A stretch of DNA of 64,000 nucleotides from Kingdonia uniflora (Eukaryota > Streptophyta > Magnoliopsida > Ranunculales > Circaeasteraceae), in the NCBI GenBank assembly GCA_014058105.1, contig JACGCM010002456.1:186001-250000 (forward strand). The letters run 5' to 3'. Made by a program: the position numbers and the translations under genes. Numbering within the stretch: position 1 is the first letter of the stretch; each line of letters starts with the position of its first letter. Positions 16,887 to 29,257 of this stretch are shown here, piece after piece. The notes under the pieces were generated by a model. It did no database searches. It was not told the DNA's origin and worked only from the letters and a program-made list of their open reading frames with translations.

Positions 16887-18719
16887 AATTAATGCCTTCT
16901 ATATCAAGTTGTTTATATAGTGCTTGCAAAAAAAAAAAAAATTGTTTATATAGTGGTGACAGGAGCAAAAATCAAGCAATATCGAAGTAATGTACGTTTG
17001 GTAAAATAGATAGATTTTAGAGTGTGATGGAGCTTCGTGATGATTGTTTTGATATACAGAAAGAAATTGTTTTCCAGTAAATTAAGTTTGAGATTTTATT
17101 GCTTTGATACGATATACATATTTTATGGATAACTATCAAATGTAAAATTTTCATGTTTGTTTTCGGTGGAAAGATGACTGGTTAAGGTGTGATTAGCTAT
17201 CTTTGCAGTACTTTGCTATAGTGGGGATATGTTCCATTTCGATTAATCAGGCTTTTACTAAAATTATGTTTACCATCTTGTAAAATGTAAACTTGTTGGA
17301 GACTCAAAGCAGGGACTCTAAAAACAAACTTTTAGTTTTCTCAAACCTCTTTAAAACGAACAATGTGATGTCGTACCTAACGGCATTATTTTCCCTAGAA
17401 ATCTAATGAAGGGTAAGCGGTTTTTTTATATTGCCCATCATCGTTCTTTTTCTTGTACTAGCCTAATAATGGAATTGTTGGGAGGGGAAGAACTGTTTTT
17501 GGTGGGCCTCCACCGCATAAACTGACTCTTTTGTAGGCCCCTACCACGACGTCGTGGATGCTCCCTCTTGAATTGTTGATAGAGGAAGCGTACAACACTG
17601 TAGACGTGGGAGAGTGAAGCCGAGCCGGTGAAAAGGATGTGAATATGGCGATGATGATGATGATTTTCTTCTTTTGTTTGATAAAAATGATATCGCTTCT
17701 ACTTTAATTCTTTATGAATAAAGCGACGTTGATAGGGTTACAGACTCTATATAAAACCGGCTTGCCTTGGAAAACAAAAAAAACAACAACGTCGTGTCAT
17801 AGGTATTAATATGACAGGGGTATCAATAATTCCCTAGCACTTCCGGATAAAAAATTATGAGTTCCGGCTATTTTATGCAATGAAATATTAACCGTATGCT
17901 TGTCCACCAGTGGTCGTAAAATATGGTTTTGAGAATAAATGTTTCACACTGAGGGGCTTTGTGCTTAAAAGTTTTCCAATAGAATTATCATAAGCAATTT
18001 GTAATATGCCTGTTTTACAAACCTTATCCAAGTATTTCTTGTTTTTTTTTTTTGGAATTAGGAAGTTCGCTGGTTTTATCATTTTTCATCATTCTCCTAA
18101 TTAGTCTTTCAAGGCTCGCCTCCACAAGCCGCATGCTCCATTTTAAGTCAAGATAAATCTTAGCATATAACCCCCTGTGTTGGATTTCGAACTTGTTACC
18201 ACTCTCGCCTCTCTCCAAGAGATGATCCCAAACCACTAGCCCAACACTGAATAGGTCATTCGAATTTGTTTTTATTCCAAGTAATTTCTACCCCTTCTAT
18301 CCAAAGATATTTTCTTTTACCTTAAAAAATCACCATTTAAGATCGTGGATAAAAACACAACGTTAACTAGGACTTACAATGTTGAGATATTACTTCGCTG
18401 TATCAAGTCTTGCAACTCAACATATACACTCATGGGGCTACTTTTTTCACAGTCAATTGCATTGAGTTGTAACATCCAATTAATATGGTATCATAGAATG
18501 CAACTTCTCTTCACGCGAATCCTTGGAACCTCTAGTCCCCTAATATGCAAAGACTTGTTTAGATAAATAGTCCCACATCGAACATGTAGCCTTGCACCTC
18601 AAAATATAAGATCCTAGGGCAACTCCTCTCATAACTAATTGGTTTTGAGATGTAACCTCGAGTTCTAATAATACTTCAACGTTTTTAACTTTAATAACAT
18701 TTTCTCTGAGTTATGGAAG
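16887..18719. other. GRIK 3' UTR and intergenic sequence
   Basis: The 3' UTR of GRIK probably covers the first few hundred bases; TTGTTTATATAGTG occurs twice around an A-run at 16909-16955. From about 18345 to 18660 the sequence has phrases common in plant retroelement remnants (tagtcccacatcg, atggtatcatagaatgc), but no structure could be delimited. No gene supported. Confidence 0.4.
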
Positions 18720-20045
18720 AAATTTTGGTTAATCCTTATTCTTCAATTAATAAACAAAATGTCATTGTTGTGACTTTGCTTCAAAATAACAAATGGCTAG
18801 GAAAATCACAAGTAACGGGTGGCTTGGAATAATCACAAGTATAATGTTGCTTTAGAATAACATAGGACTTGAGATTAACCAATTATAGCATAACCTAGGG
18901 CCGTCCGAACTTCCAATTTTTTCTAAAATCCGATCCGATTTTGAACCCTATTTTACGTTTTTCGATTTCCGAAAATCTAATTTACGATTTTTTCCGAAAA
19001 ATATCGGATCGGAATCGAATAGCCTTTTGCTATTCCGAATAAGATATGATATGATTTTTCCGAATAATATCCGATCCGATTCTTCCGAATAACATCCGAT
19101 CTAATTTTTCTTAATATTCTTATTTAATATTTAATGTATTCTTTGTAGTTTAATAAAAAAAAATTGTTAGATGGAGATGTGGTGATGTTACCATTGTATG
19201 AGTAAGGGTTGAATATTTTGATTTGGGAACATTACGTTTAATTTTACATATGAAAAAACCAATGATTTACTATTTTTACAAATATTATATGAAATTTCCA
19301 ATTCTTCAGAATTTTTAATCCGAATTTTTCGAATTTCCTAAAGTTTTGATTTCTTCGAATTCAGAATAATTTTCAAACTTCTGAAAAAAAAATCAGATTG
19401 GATCAGAGTGCAATATTGATATCTGAAAAAATTTAATTTTTTTTTGAAGAACTTCATTTCCGATCCGATCTGAAAACAACCCTAGCAGAACCCGCTCCCT
19501 TTGCTATCAATGCAGTTGTCAACTACCATTAAGAAACTCCCGTTGTTATGATATTACTTCAAAATAACGGTCAACTAGGAATAATCACGAGATTTATAAT
19601 GTTTCTTCAAAGTAACTGACAGCTTGAGATTAACAAGTTAACCTACTAAAAAAATTGTTTTTGTGTTAGATTTGTCGTTACAACTATCAATAACCATTAA
19701 GAAACTCGCACTTTACGACGTTGCTTCAAAATAATTGTCGCTCCAAAATAGCGGACGGTTGAAATAATCACGAGACCTATGATGTAGCTTACGAGTAACT
19801 GATGGCTTAAAATTAACCAATTTTGCTAAAAAAATGTTTCCTTCGTTAGTTTTGGCGTTACAGTTGTCAACCACCAACAAGGAACTCCTACTATTATTAT
19901 GTTGCTTCAAAATAACGTACGGTTTTAGAATAAACACGAGATTTATGATGTTTCCTCATAATAACAAATGGCTTAAGACCACGCCACATCTGTCAGAAAA
20001 ACAACTTTCTCTGCTTGATTCTGTCGTTACAGCTCTCAACTACTA
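18720..20045. repeat. Degenerate tandem repeat, about 170-180 bp period
   Basis: A unit containing cagttgtcaactaccattaa, cttcaaaataac, ataatcacgagattta and gcttgagattaacc recurs with anchors at about 19513, 19680, 19861 and 20030. A further copy at about 18770-18895 is separated from the rest by the hAT element at 18896. Copies are clearly diverged. The array stops just before the leader of the F-box/kelch gene, so it may lie in that gene's promoter region. Confidence 0.7.
18896..19484. mobile_element. hAT-type MITE in the degenerate repeat array
   Basis: A 589-bp element runs from TAGGGCCGTC to AACAACCCTA. Flanks are GCATAACC (18888-18895) and GCAGAACC (19485-19492), an 8-bp duplication with one mismatch. 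The interior is rich in degenerate CCGATCCGATTT motifs in both orientations, giving foldback potential. No transposase reading frame. Confidence 0.75.
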
Positions 20046-20275
20046 CACAAAAAACTCCCACTGTTTCCCCATTAAAACTACTAGACGAAGCTTTTCTCCC
20101 CATAATAAAATTTAAAAACACACAAAACACCTCCTCTCCGACCACCACCAACGCCACGAAACTCCGATCACTGCCGCCTCCCGCAACCGTAAAAGGGCTC
20201 TCTACCAAGACAAATACCAATACCAACTCACCAAGTGTAAGCAACACATTTGATGTGCACACATATACTTGCTAG

Positions 20276-21036
20276 GTGCATATACATGATGGTGTAACTC
20301 TTCCCTCTCTCTCACAATCTCACTCTGTTCAAGTAGTTTTATTTTTTTCCTCATTTATAGTAAAAAAAACTCAGAGAGAGAGAGAGAGAGATGAATTCCT
20401 CTCTTTCGTTCTCAGTTTTTATTATTTTTCAATTATTTCGCATTTCTCAGCTCCAAAGCTGCCGTCCAATTTCGCCAAATTTCGTCAAAATTTGAATCAT
20501 CTTCGATCACTCTTCTTCGCAGAATCGATCAAAGTTCAGATTTTTTTTCCCCCAATTTGGGAATTTCGATTCGGTTATTGGACCCAAATCGTCACAATTG
20601 ATCTGTAAGAATCTAATTTTGTTGCTTAATTCGATTGTAATTATATGATTTTAGTTACATTTGATCTGATGATGATTCGTTGTTGTAATTCGCCTGATTT
20701 TGTTGGTTTTGATCGTGATTTGATCGCAGATCTTGTTGTTTGAATGTAATTTGAACTCTGATTCATCGAGAAGTTGTTTAATTTTGATCCGAGAAGGTGG
20801 AATTCTCTCTAATAGCGCTTTCGATCTGATTCTTGATCGAATCGGTTTGAGACGAAGCGTTTGAATCTTGTTGGAGTTTGAGGTTGAGGTGTTGCTGTGA
20901 TTGGAGTTGATATTGTTGTTTGAGTTGGGGTGCAAGAAGTTTGTGGATCGGGAGTTATGAGGAGGAAGAGATCGTTTGGATTATGAGGAGCAAATAATGG
21001 GTATTGGTATCTGGGTTCTCTTAGAGCAGTACGAAG
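20276..21036 (+). promoter_or_regulatory. Probable 5' leader exon of the F-box/kelch gene
   Basis: A GA microsatellite (about 20373-20390) and TC-rich DNA are followed by sequence ending ACGAAG before gtatgc at 21036/21037, a good donor. If transcription starts upstream of 20391, the leader carries an upstream ORF there (ATGAATTCC, 34 codons, stop by 20495). The transcription start was not identified. Confidence 0.4.
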
Positions 21037-21149
21037 GTATGCGAGTTATAACTCACTTCTTTTTTTGTGTTTTTGTGATAAGTGTTGCATTTGTTATGCA
21101 TGTTTCGTTATGATTGTTTGTGCTTTATTTTATTTATTTTTTATTCGTG

Positions 21150-21460
21150 TTCTGCATGTTTAGATGTTTAAGGCTTCACCTGGTACACTGGAAATGTTTG
21201 TAAGTGGAGGCATTTTTGGTGATTTAGGTAATTGTTAGACGATTGGATTAGCTATGATCTTTGTTCGTACATGAATGTAATGGTTGGTATATGTCTAAAT
21301 CACCTGAAATGTTTGCATGTTTCCTATGCATGTGTGTACTGATTTCCATGTTCTGCATGTTTAGTCGTTAGGCTTTGCTACAGTGATAGGTACACTGGAA
21401 ATGTGTGATAAGAAATATTTCCGGTGATTTAGGCAGTTGCTGGCTATTTGATTAGCTAAG
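21150..21460. repeat. Duplicated segment in the leader intron of the kelch gene
   Basis: Two diverged copies about 195-200 bp apart share ctgcatgttta, ggtacactggaaatgt, ggtgatttagg and gattagcta. The copies are roughly 21153-21260 and 21352-21455. Both lie inside the presumed first intron. Confidence 0.6.
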
Positions 21461-21817
21461 CTTTTCTCACATACATAGTCTAAATCACTGGAAATGTCTT
21501 TAATCACAAACATCTTCAGTGAACCAAGCGGAGCCCAAGTTGAGAATTTGTTGCAGTTTTGATTGATATGAAAATTTAAGTGACCATTTTGATGTTCAGA
21601 TTCAGTCAACTTGTAATTGTCATTTTATAGATTAAAGATTTTTGGAATGACATGAGCTAAGTATTTACTTTACATTGATGAACTCTGTGAAAACTGGAAA
21701 TTTATTGACATGGTGTTACTATGGACAAATAGGTTGAAGCAACTGTGCTGTTCCACATCCTCGAAGAGCACCTTAATTGAATATTGTACAGAGATCGAAA
21801 GAGAAAAAGAGGCATAT

Positions 21818-22933
21818 ATGGTTTCAAAAATGAAGTTTCAGGGAGGAGATTATGATGACAGTGGTCGCCATAGCCGTGCTGATTCAAGTGATTCTCTTCT
21901 CCCTGGTCTACATGATGATATCACTCTTAATTGTCTTGCTTGGGTTGAAAGATCAGATTATGCTTCTCTTGCTTGCCTCAACACAAGGTTCAATTCTTTG
22001 ACTAAGAGTGGGTACCTATATGAGTTACGGAAGAAGATGGGTATTTCTGAGCACTGGGTCTACATAGTATGTGATCCAAGAGGTTGGGAAGCTTTTAACC
22101 CTCTGAGAAGGAAATGGATGAGCTTACCCAAGATCCCTTGTGATGAATGCTTCAACCATGCTGATAAGGAGTCGTTAACCGTGGGGAATGAACTTTTGGT
22201 CTTTGGTCGTGAATACTTTGATTTCGCAATTTGGAAGTACAGTTTGGTTAATGGCAATTGGGTCAGGTGCCAAGGGATGAATCTTCCCCGTTGCTTGTTT
22301 GGTTCAGGTAGCTATGGTTCGATTGCTATTGTTGCAGGAGGAAGTGATAAAAATGGGACTGTTTTGAAATCAGCTGAGCTTTATAATTCTGAGTCTGGTA
22401 CTTGGGAAGTCTTGCCTAACATGCATTCTCCACGTAAGATGTGCTCTGGGTTTTTTATGGATGGGAAATTTTACGTGATTGGTGGGATGTCAAGCCCTAC
22501 TAGCTCTTTAACTTGTGGCGAGGAGTTTAATCTTCAAACAAAGGAATGGCGAAAAATTGAAGGAATGTGCCCAAACGTTAACAAAGCGGCTCAAGCTCCT
22601 CCTCTTGTCGCTGTTGTGGATAACCAACTTTATGTGGTTGAGCACGTGACAAACATGGTGAAGAAGTATAACAAAGAGAAGAACAGTTGGGAGTTGTTGG
22701 GGAGACTGCCACTAAGAGCTGATTCTTCTAATGGTTGGGGTTTGGCTTTCAAGGCTTGTGGAAAGCAACTTTTGGTTGTAGGTGGGCAACGTGGACCAGA
22801 AGGCGAGGGTATAGTTGTGAGTTCTTGGTGTCCAAAATCTGGGGTGAAAAATGGATCTTTGGAGTGGAAGGTTCTCGACGTGAAGGAGAATTCTGGGGTG
22901 TTTGTTTATAACTGTGCTGTTATGGGTTGCTGA
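21818..22933 (+). CDS. F-box/kelch-repeat protein, At5g60570-like
   Basis: 371 residues from the ATG at 21818. The frame stays open to an ATG at 21710 (407 residues), but a plausible acceptor (acaaatag) ends at 21731. The extra 36 residues look like leader sequence, so I prefer 21818. The N-terminal part contains [16 protein letters not shown] and SDYASLACL, the degenerate F-box seen in this plant group. Kelch repeats follow: VAGGSD with [18 protein letters not shown], then FYVIGGMSS with [10 protein letters not shown], then LYVVEH and [14 protein letters not shown]. The C-terminus [11 protein letters not shown] is characteristic of the At5g60570 group. F-box/kelch proteins are substrate receptors of SCF ubiquitin ligases; the substrate here is unknown. 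Single coding exon, no frame break. Confidence 0.9.
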   Translation: MVSKMKFQGGDYDDSGRHSRADSSDSLLPGLHDDITLNCLAWVERSDYASLACLNTRFNSLTKSGYLYELRKKMGISEHWVYIVCDPRGWEAFNPLRRKWMSLPKIPCDECFNHADKESLTVGNELLVFGREYFDFAIWKYSLVNGNWVRCQGMNLPRCLFGSGSYGSIAIVAGGSDKNGTVLKSAELYNSESGTWEVLPNMHSPRKMCSGFFMDGKFYVIGGMSSPTSSLTCGEEFNLQTKEWRKIEGMCPNVNKAAQAPPLVAVVDNQLYVVEHVTNMVKKYNKEKNSWELLGRLPLRADSSNGWGLAFKACGKQLLVVGGQRGPEGEGIVVSSWCPKSGVKNGSLEWKVLDVKENSGVFVYNCAVMGC

Positions 22934-25733
22934 GCTTTTTTCTCTCATTGGGTTTCTTACAGTCAAAGCAACGGACATCTGGTATCTTATCTTGACCAGA
23001 ATTAACTGCTATTTTACTCAAGTATATCTCATATTTCAAACTTAATTTTCTTTTTAGAGTTTATGTATTTGGATCTCATGGCTTTCAAGAGACACCTAGA
23101 TCAGCTTAAATTGGTGTATGTTCTTTGCATTTTCTTTTGACTTCATCTCAAATCAATGATTATAGATGTTCTATTTGTTTGTTCTTATGGAAATATATGT
23201 TCTATTTGTTAAAGATTTGATTGTTATGATCTTGATACTTTTATTTTGCATGAAAATAAACGAATAATTTTACTCTGATTTGTAGATTCGTTGTGCTGTC
23301 TATCTTTTCTACATCTACATCTACATCTGTCTTGTTACATTTGTTTGTTTTTATTGTTGCAACTGAATTCATGTATTTTACACATACTAAAACATGTAAA
23401 TTAATTTTCATGATATGATATGAGGGTATATTGAATACCGTGATGAAGCAATGAAGCTTTGCTCGTAAATTTTGGAAATAACACAATATGATAATTTATT
23501 GTTTATAAGTGTGCATATCGGTAAATCCCTGTAGTTTCTATATTTGTATATTGTGATGTGTTTATTTCTTCCCATTTATTAACTGTTTTCTGAAGAGATT
23601 CCTTCTTGAACAGTCACCTTATTCTGAATTTGACTTTATTTCTTAAATGCCTCAGATATGTAGAGTTTCATGTGCCAAACTAATCTAGAGAAAGTTTATG
23701 GTTATGGTTTATTCCATTTGATTTAACCATCACAAACTTACAAACCAACATTTGATTTAATCACTGAATCCATGTGATCTATCTTAACCTTTCCCAATCT
23801 TTATCCATGCACTAAAATGTCGCATAATTCAGCACCCAGCCTGCACTTGAGCTCAACAGCGCACGAGAGAACACAAGTGTCTGACAAATTTCCTTTTACC
23901 GTTTAGAAGATATATAGATGACTAATGACTCAAAATAGTTCAAGATTATGAACCTCAAACCTGGTAGCCACTTATTTGAGACGGTATCCAACTGGCGTTC
24001 CTATCGATCCCATGTATCATTCTTCATCTTAAAGTCTCAATCTCCTGTAAGTAAACACCCCACAATCCAATGATACTCCCCTCTAAAGGATTTTAATTAT
24101 TATGGTTTGGAAATATCGGATGTGGCTCCAAATAGTCGCCGTAGGCATTAGGCAGAGGGGTATAGATTTACAATTTACTATCATCCCCCACTTACTATGG
24201 TCAAACACACTTCCAATATGGTTGGTACTGGAGATAGATAATAGGAGTTATCCATCTTTTATTACTCGTTATGACTGAGTTACTTAAGAGTATTCTTAAA
24301 AGTATTCTTAAATCGTAGAGATTGTTGGCATGTTTTAATTAGTCTTTTGGATACGGTGATGGAAGTTGTAATGCTAGAGTAATGGTGACTGATGGAATGC
24401 TAGGTAATTCTCCGTCAGCCTAGGTTGGGTGCCTAGTTTTTATACTAGTTTCTCCTATTGTGTAAGGATGAGAATATGCCTCGGTACTAAGTTTTGGTGA
24501 TCGATCAGATAGTTTTGAATGGTTTTGATAATCCTGAATAACTGGGCTCATAGAAACAGAAGATTATTCGCCTTCCAGGAAAAAAAAATGATGCTCCAGT
24601 AAGTCAGTTGAAGGGTATAGGTTTTCTCTATTACTTCGACAGGTAGCCTATCCACAAGCATCCACATGAATGACACCCTCTTCTTGTAATAATAAGTCTT
24701 AAAGTTTGTTAGTGGTCTAAAATATCCTGAACCACGAAAGTTGCATCAACCTCCCCTGTCTAATATGTATCTGTAGATGCCACGGTTGTTGTTATCTTCT
24801 ATTGGACCGTATACGGCTCCGTCATTTTGTGGAGAATGAAATCCGTAATAGACCGACATCTTCACATAGACAGCCCCATGTGTGTGGAAAACCTGTGCCC
24901 TTGGTTATATCCCCACCATTTCAACAACAGACAAGGGTACACACTGGGGAGCAGAGTTTTGTGTGTTCTTGCGCACTTCCAACATAAGAGTATGTGATTC
25001 CGGTTTATTATACCGGTATTTCAGAATTGCATACTATTTTCGTCCAACGGAAAATTACAGTTTTAAGAGAGAAGTTGTAATGGGAGAGAGAGATGCCACA
25101 TGTATTAAAAAGTTTTGTTGGGTGCTCAACGATTCAGCGCCTAGGAAGTGGTAGATTAGATAGAGAAGTTGTGATGGGAGAGAGAGATGTCAGCTGTAAT
25201 TAAAAGTTGTTGGGCACTGAACGGTTCAGCGCCTAGGCGGTATGTAGATACTACTCGTCAAGTTCAGGTTTCGTATACTTTGGAGGGGTATCGGGGTGAG
25301 TATGCTGAACCCCATAACCTTATTGGATCGGTTTTTTTTGTAAAAGTATGAGAAAACCTTAACATCATACTCTTCTGTTGGAGGTGCTCTTAGTGAAATT
25401 ACAACATGTATGTCCATATCTTCATAAACTCGGCGGGGATTCCATTAATTACTTGTAGCATTTTCAAAGGCAGGCACACAAAATCTCTATGGTTTTTGTT
25501 AGGAGAGGAAGAATATAGAAATTTGTATATGTTGCTTTCGCCTTGAAAAAAAAGAAAAAAAGGCTACTTAGAATTTGAGGTTCCACAGCTGATCAATCTC
25601 AAATGTTTTGAGTGGATTACACATTACAGAAATTTGATCGAGCTCAAACCTTAATCAGATGGGAAATCAAATATATTGGGGATATAAGTTGGATATTTAG
25701 ACCCTTTTTTGAGTGTTTATTTGCAGGCCCGGC
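22934..25733. other. Kelch gene 3' UTR and intergenic sequence
   Basis: The 3' UTR is likely within the first 300 bases. No other gene is supported; scattered open stretches (for example 24802-25154) have no recognisable domain. A short tandem duplication at about 25067-25240 is listed separately. Confidence 0.45.
25067..25240. repeat. Two-copy tandem duplication, about 94 bp
   Basis: Two copies share gagaagttgt-atgggagagagagatg and gttcagcgcctagg (atgggagagagagatg at about 25079 and 25173). They differ by several substitutions and small indels, so the duplication is not recent. Confidence 0.7.
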
Positions 25734-27740
25734 CCTGGGCATAGGCCAATGAGGCGGCCACCTAGGGCCTCCAATTTTAGCCCAAAAATAGGGGCCTCGT
25801 AATTTTGGTTACCTTAATAGGTAATATATTTGGGCCTCAAAAATAGGGGCCTCAAAATGAGCCCAAAGGGAGTTCTTTTTGGACTTCTCTCTCATTTCTC
25901 AAGACCAAAAATGCAACCTCTCTCTCTCTCCACTCCCATCTGTTGCAGACTTTGTAGAGTTAAGACTGAGTTGCACTCGTGTGAGGCTCGTGACATGAGA
26001 GTTGAGACGTAGACATTGCAATTGCAAGTAAAGCTCAACTGCTCAAGGTTTAGGACTTTAGGTACTCTCTCTCTGACTCTCTGAAATCCAATTGCATAAA
26101 TTAAGGCAAATAACTGAATAATTATAAGACATTGTTGCTTCATTGCTTGTTGTTTGTTGGTACTTGGTACGAATTAAAATCAAAATCTACCTGAAACGTT
26201 GGCGAATTTTTTATCTTGTTAGTCGATTGAACTCTTCCAACATTCTCTCTTTAAGGATTTTGTTCATTCTTTTTTGGCATCCTCCGGACTCCGGTAATGA
26301 TTGGAGGTATTTGGATGTCTTTTAATGAATTGGGGTTAGAGAGACCTTTGACCATTTTGAGTTCAAGAACCATTAAACAAATCCTTCCCTATGTAATTAA
26401 TATTAGTGAAATACTGAAATTAACAGACTATGTTTAATAAGACCTCTCCGTTGGAATGAATTTTTCCTGTCAGTCATAGGCTCCTAGCCTCCTAGCAACT
26501 ATAGGGGGAAAGATTTGTGTAATAGTTTTGTCGATTTAGGAAATTGGTGAGGTGGAGAAATTAATAGGGGAAACTCTACCAAAATTTCGGTAGAAGTTGT
26601 AGGTTTGTTGTTAATTTTTTGCTTTTATAGATTAATCTCATTGTTCAAAATTATTTTATTATAATGCATTAATGTAATATGTTTTTCTATACAGAAAAAA
26701 TTAATTAAATTGTAGAAAAAATTATTCGAGGATTGCAAAAAAAAAAAAAAAAATTAGGGTAGGGAGGGCTAGGGATGGCAATTTTCCCCGCCCCGTCCCG
26801 TTTAGAGAGGATTTGGGATGAGTATATTGGATATGGGGGCAGGTATGGGATGACCTTGTCTAAATCTGTCGGGGATCGGGGCGGATTTGGGGCTGATAAA
26901 AAAAATCCGTTCTCCGCCCCGCCCCGCCCCATTTAATAAATACCTCTTAATATAATTACAGTTATACCCTTATATATATATATAATCATAACCCTACCTC
27001 AACTCTCAACTCTCAAGTCTGGTTGTCTGATTGCCTCTCCCCAACCCCGAAACCCAAGTACCCAACACGGCAACGCCAATTTGCCGGAGTTAAATAGCCC
27101 CAGTGTGAGCGATGATCTAAGATTCATGGTGTGGGGCAACCTCCTATGATGAAACCCTTTCATCTCAACATTTCTGAGTGTGATCAAATGGTGCAAAGTT
27201 GAGAGCGGTTGTTGCAAGGCAGTTCTAGAATGATGATTCGTGTTAGACCTTCTCGATGATATTGAGTTTTTTAATTGTAATCTGAACAAGGTTTTCCCCT
27301 TATTTTTCAAGACATTCAGGCGGCAGCCATTCCTTGATTAGATTTTATTTTGAGATTGTATTGTGTATTCTCTCCATACATGATATGTTCCTGTTTGGAC
27401 TTCTTTCCTTACTGATAATTTTCTTGGTTAAAAACAATCTCTTTGTTTTGCGAATATCTGTTTTGCTAATCTCTGCCGATGGCTGTAGACATGTACACGT
27501 TAATTATATGCAAACAAAATTTAGTTAAACGGGGCGGGGATGGGATTAGGGTTTGTAAGGCGTGGCGGATTCGGGGAATCCCCGCTTAAGTTAAATGGGG
27601 ATCGGGGCGGGGATGGGAGGTGGGAATCTAAGCGGGGATGGGGATGGTATTGGCTCTCCAAATCCGCCCCATTGCCATTCCTAGGGAGGGCCCATTTTTT
27701 GAGTTCCGCCTAGGGTCTCCAAAACTACAGGCCGGCCCTA
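25734..27740. mobile_element. Older DNA transposon, probably hAT-like, interrupted by another element
   Basis: The left end is CAGGCCCGGCCCTGGG; the right end read on the minus strand is TAGGGCCGGCCTGTAG, giving imperfect inverted ends. Both sides then continue into sequence rich in GGGCCTCC/GGAGACCC and into matching phrases (ccacctagggcctcc; gcctagggtctcc). The flanks do not show an 8-bp duplication, so the boundaries are uncertain. It is about 1.1 kb after removing the inner element at 26770-27683. Confidence 0.5.
26770..27683. mobile_element. hAT-type MITE nested in the 25.7-27.7 kb element
   Basis: A 914-bp element starts TAGGGATGGCAAT; its right end on the minus strand reads TAGGAATGGCAAT. 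It is flanked by a perfect 8-bp duplication, GGGAGGGC, at 26762-26769 and 27684-27691. The subterminal sequence is very rich in CCCCGCCCCG-like repeats. No transposase frame is visible. Confidence 0.9.
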
Positions 27741-28907
27741 CATAATAAAATGCAATAACTTCTTTATTTGTATAAAAATCAAAAAAAGAGTGAATTTGAG
27801 ATAACTTCCGAAGTTTGTACCAATATTGACCCTATGTTCCTCACTTATTGTACCTGCACTCTCTTTAAGCAGAACACAAACCAGTCAAAGTCAATTGATT
27901 AACAGTTGACTAAGACAAACGATTTATACCCTCAAGAAAAACATGTTTATTTCATGTGATAAAATCAACCACTCCGAGCGGAAAATTTCCCGCCCACTTG
28001 ATCTCATCTCTCCTCTCTCATTTCACATTTCTTTTCTTTCTTCGAAACTTTTTTTATAAGTTTGCATCAAATTGAAGATGGTGAAGACGAAGGTGTTGGA
28101 ATCCAAATCCCATATTGAAGACGAAGGTACGATGAAGGATCTCTCAAAGGTTAGCCATGGACATAATCGGGGATAGGGTTTGGGTAGCCTTAAACGGCCC
28201 CATAGAATGAGGCCCTTTTTACTTATTAAACAAAACTTTATTTGGAGGCCACAGGTGAAGAGGGGAAAACATGAATTTAAATATAAAAAAACACATACTA
28301 AAAATAAAATAAATTTTTTTTTAGGCCCTATAGGCCCAAAATATATGCGCTTTGGGCAATTCTCGCCGTTGGACATAGTTCAACCCCTTCCAAATAAATA
28401 CATAACACATTGTTCTGAAGAAGAAAATAAATTAGTTTTACACTACTCTATTTTTTATCATTGTCAGCTTTACACCCCCGAGCTCTAATAAAGATATTAA
28501 TGGAGTTAAATTTTGTTTTCTTTTCAAATCACTGAAGTAGAGCAAAAAAATCACTATTTGAAGCAAAAGGAGTTAGAAATACCATGGTTAGACATCCAGA
28601 GATCTTGTTCAACAAAAAAAAAAGTATGGGAAGAACAGCAAGGGGAAAATGAAAGAAGATTTGAATTTAAAGCTCCTCAAACTTAATGATCGGATTGGGC
28701 AACAATTGTGACCGTTGGATCTTAGGTACTTATCTCTAGGCAAAAAAAAAGAAAAGAAGGTTTTATCTCTCTTATTTTTCTTAATGGTTTTTAAGTTAAA
28801 AGGGTAGTTTGTATTTTTAAAAGAGATAATTTGAGAAAACCCACAGTGCTTTAAAAGCATCCATAACAACAATTTTGAGGAGTTTGAGGCAAAATATAAT
28901 TCTTACC
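27741..28907. other. Intergenic sequence, no gene recognised
   Basis: Open stretches of 87-117 codons on both strands have no domain I know. Base composition is like the surrounding repeats. Confidence 0.4.
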
Positions 28908-28916
28908 ATACATATG

Positions 28917-29140
28917 GAGTCCGGATTTGTCAACTCTCCTTAACGGATGGTTGTGCAAACCCTCTCTCTTATTGGCTAGAGAGTTAACAGATGTTAAACA
29001 CTACACTCTAAACCCTCCTAAATCTCTATGGTGGGTTGTGCCAACCCTGTCTCTTATTGGCTAGAAAGTTAATATCTGTTAAACACTAAACCAATAAGAG
29101 AGAGGAACCAATAAGACGGAGGGTTGTCAAATCCGGACTC
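28917..29140. mobile_element. Mutator-like MITE with perfect 9-bp target duplication
   Basis: A 224-bp element has inverted ends GAGTCCGGATTTGTCAAC and, from the other side, GAGTCCGGATTTGACAAC. It is flanked by ATACATATG at 28908-28916 and 29141-29149. The 9-bp duplication points to the Mutator superfamily. Inside, TCTCTTATTGGCTAGAGAGTTAA-like phrases also repeat in both orientations. Confidence 0.85.
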
Positions 29141-29257
29141 ATACATATGACCTATTTTAAGAAGCCACATCATCAAAATAATTTAAAAGTACCCCACGTT
29201 CTCACCCATAATAGAATATTTTTTTCTCAAATTTTGAGGGTCCCACACTTTCCACCT

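Noticed and set aside
20015..20608. ORFs of 86 and 110 codons upstream of the kelch gene
   Set aside because: They run through the degenerate repeat and the GA microsatellite leader. No domain; better explained as noncoding.
25726..27748. Confirmed hAT duplication for the outer 25.7-27.7 kb element
   Set aside because: Flanks do not match over 8 bp in any register I tried, so only the imperfect inverted ends support it.
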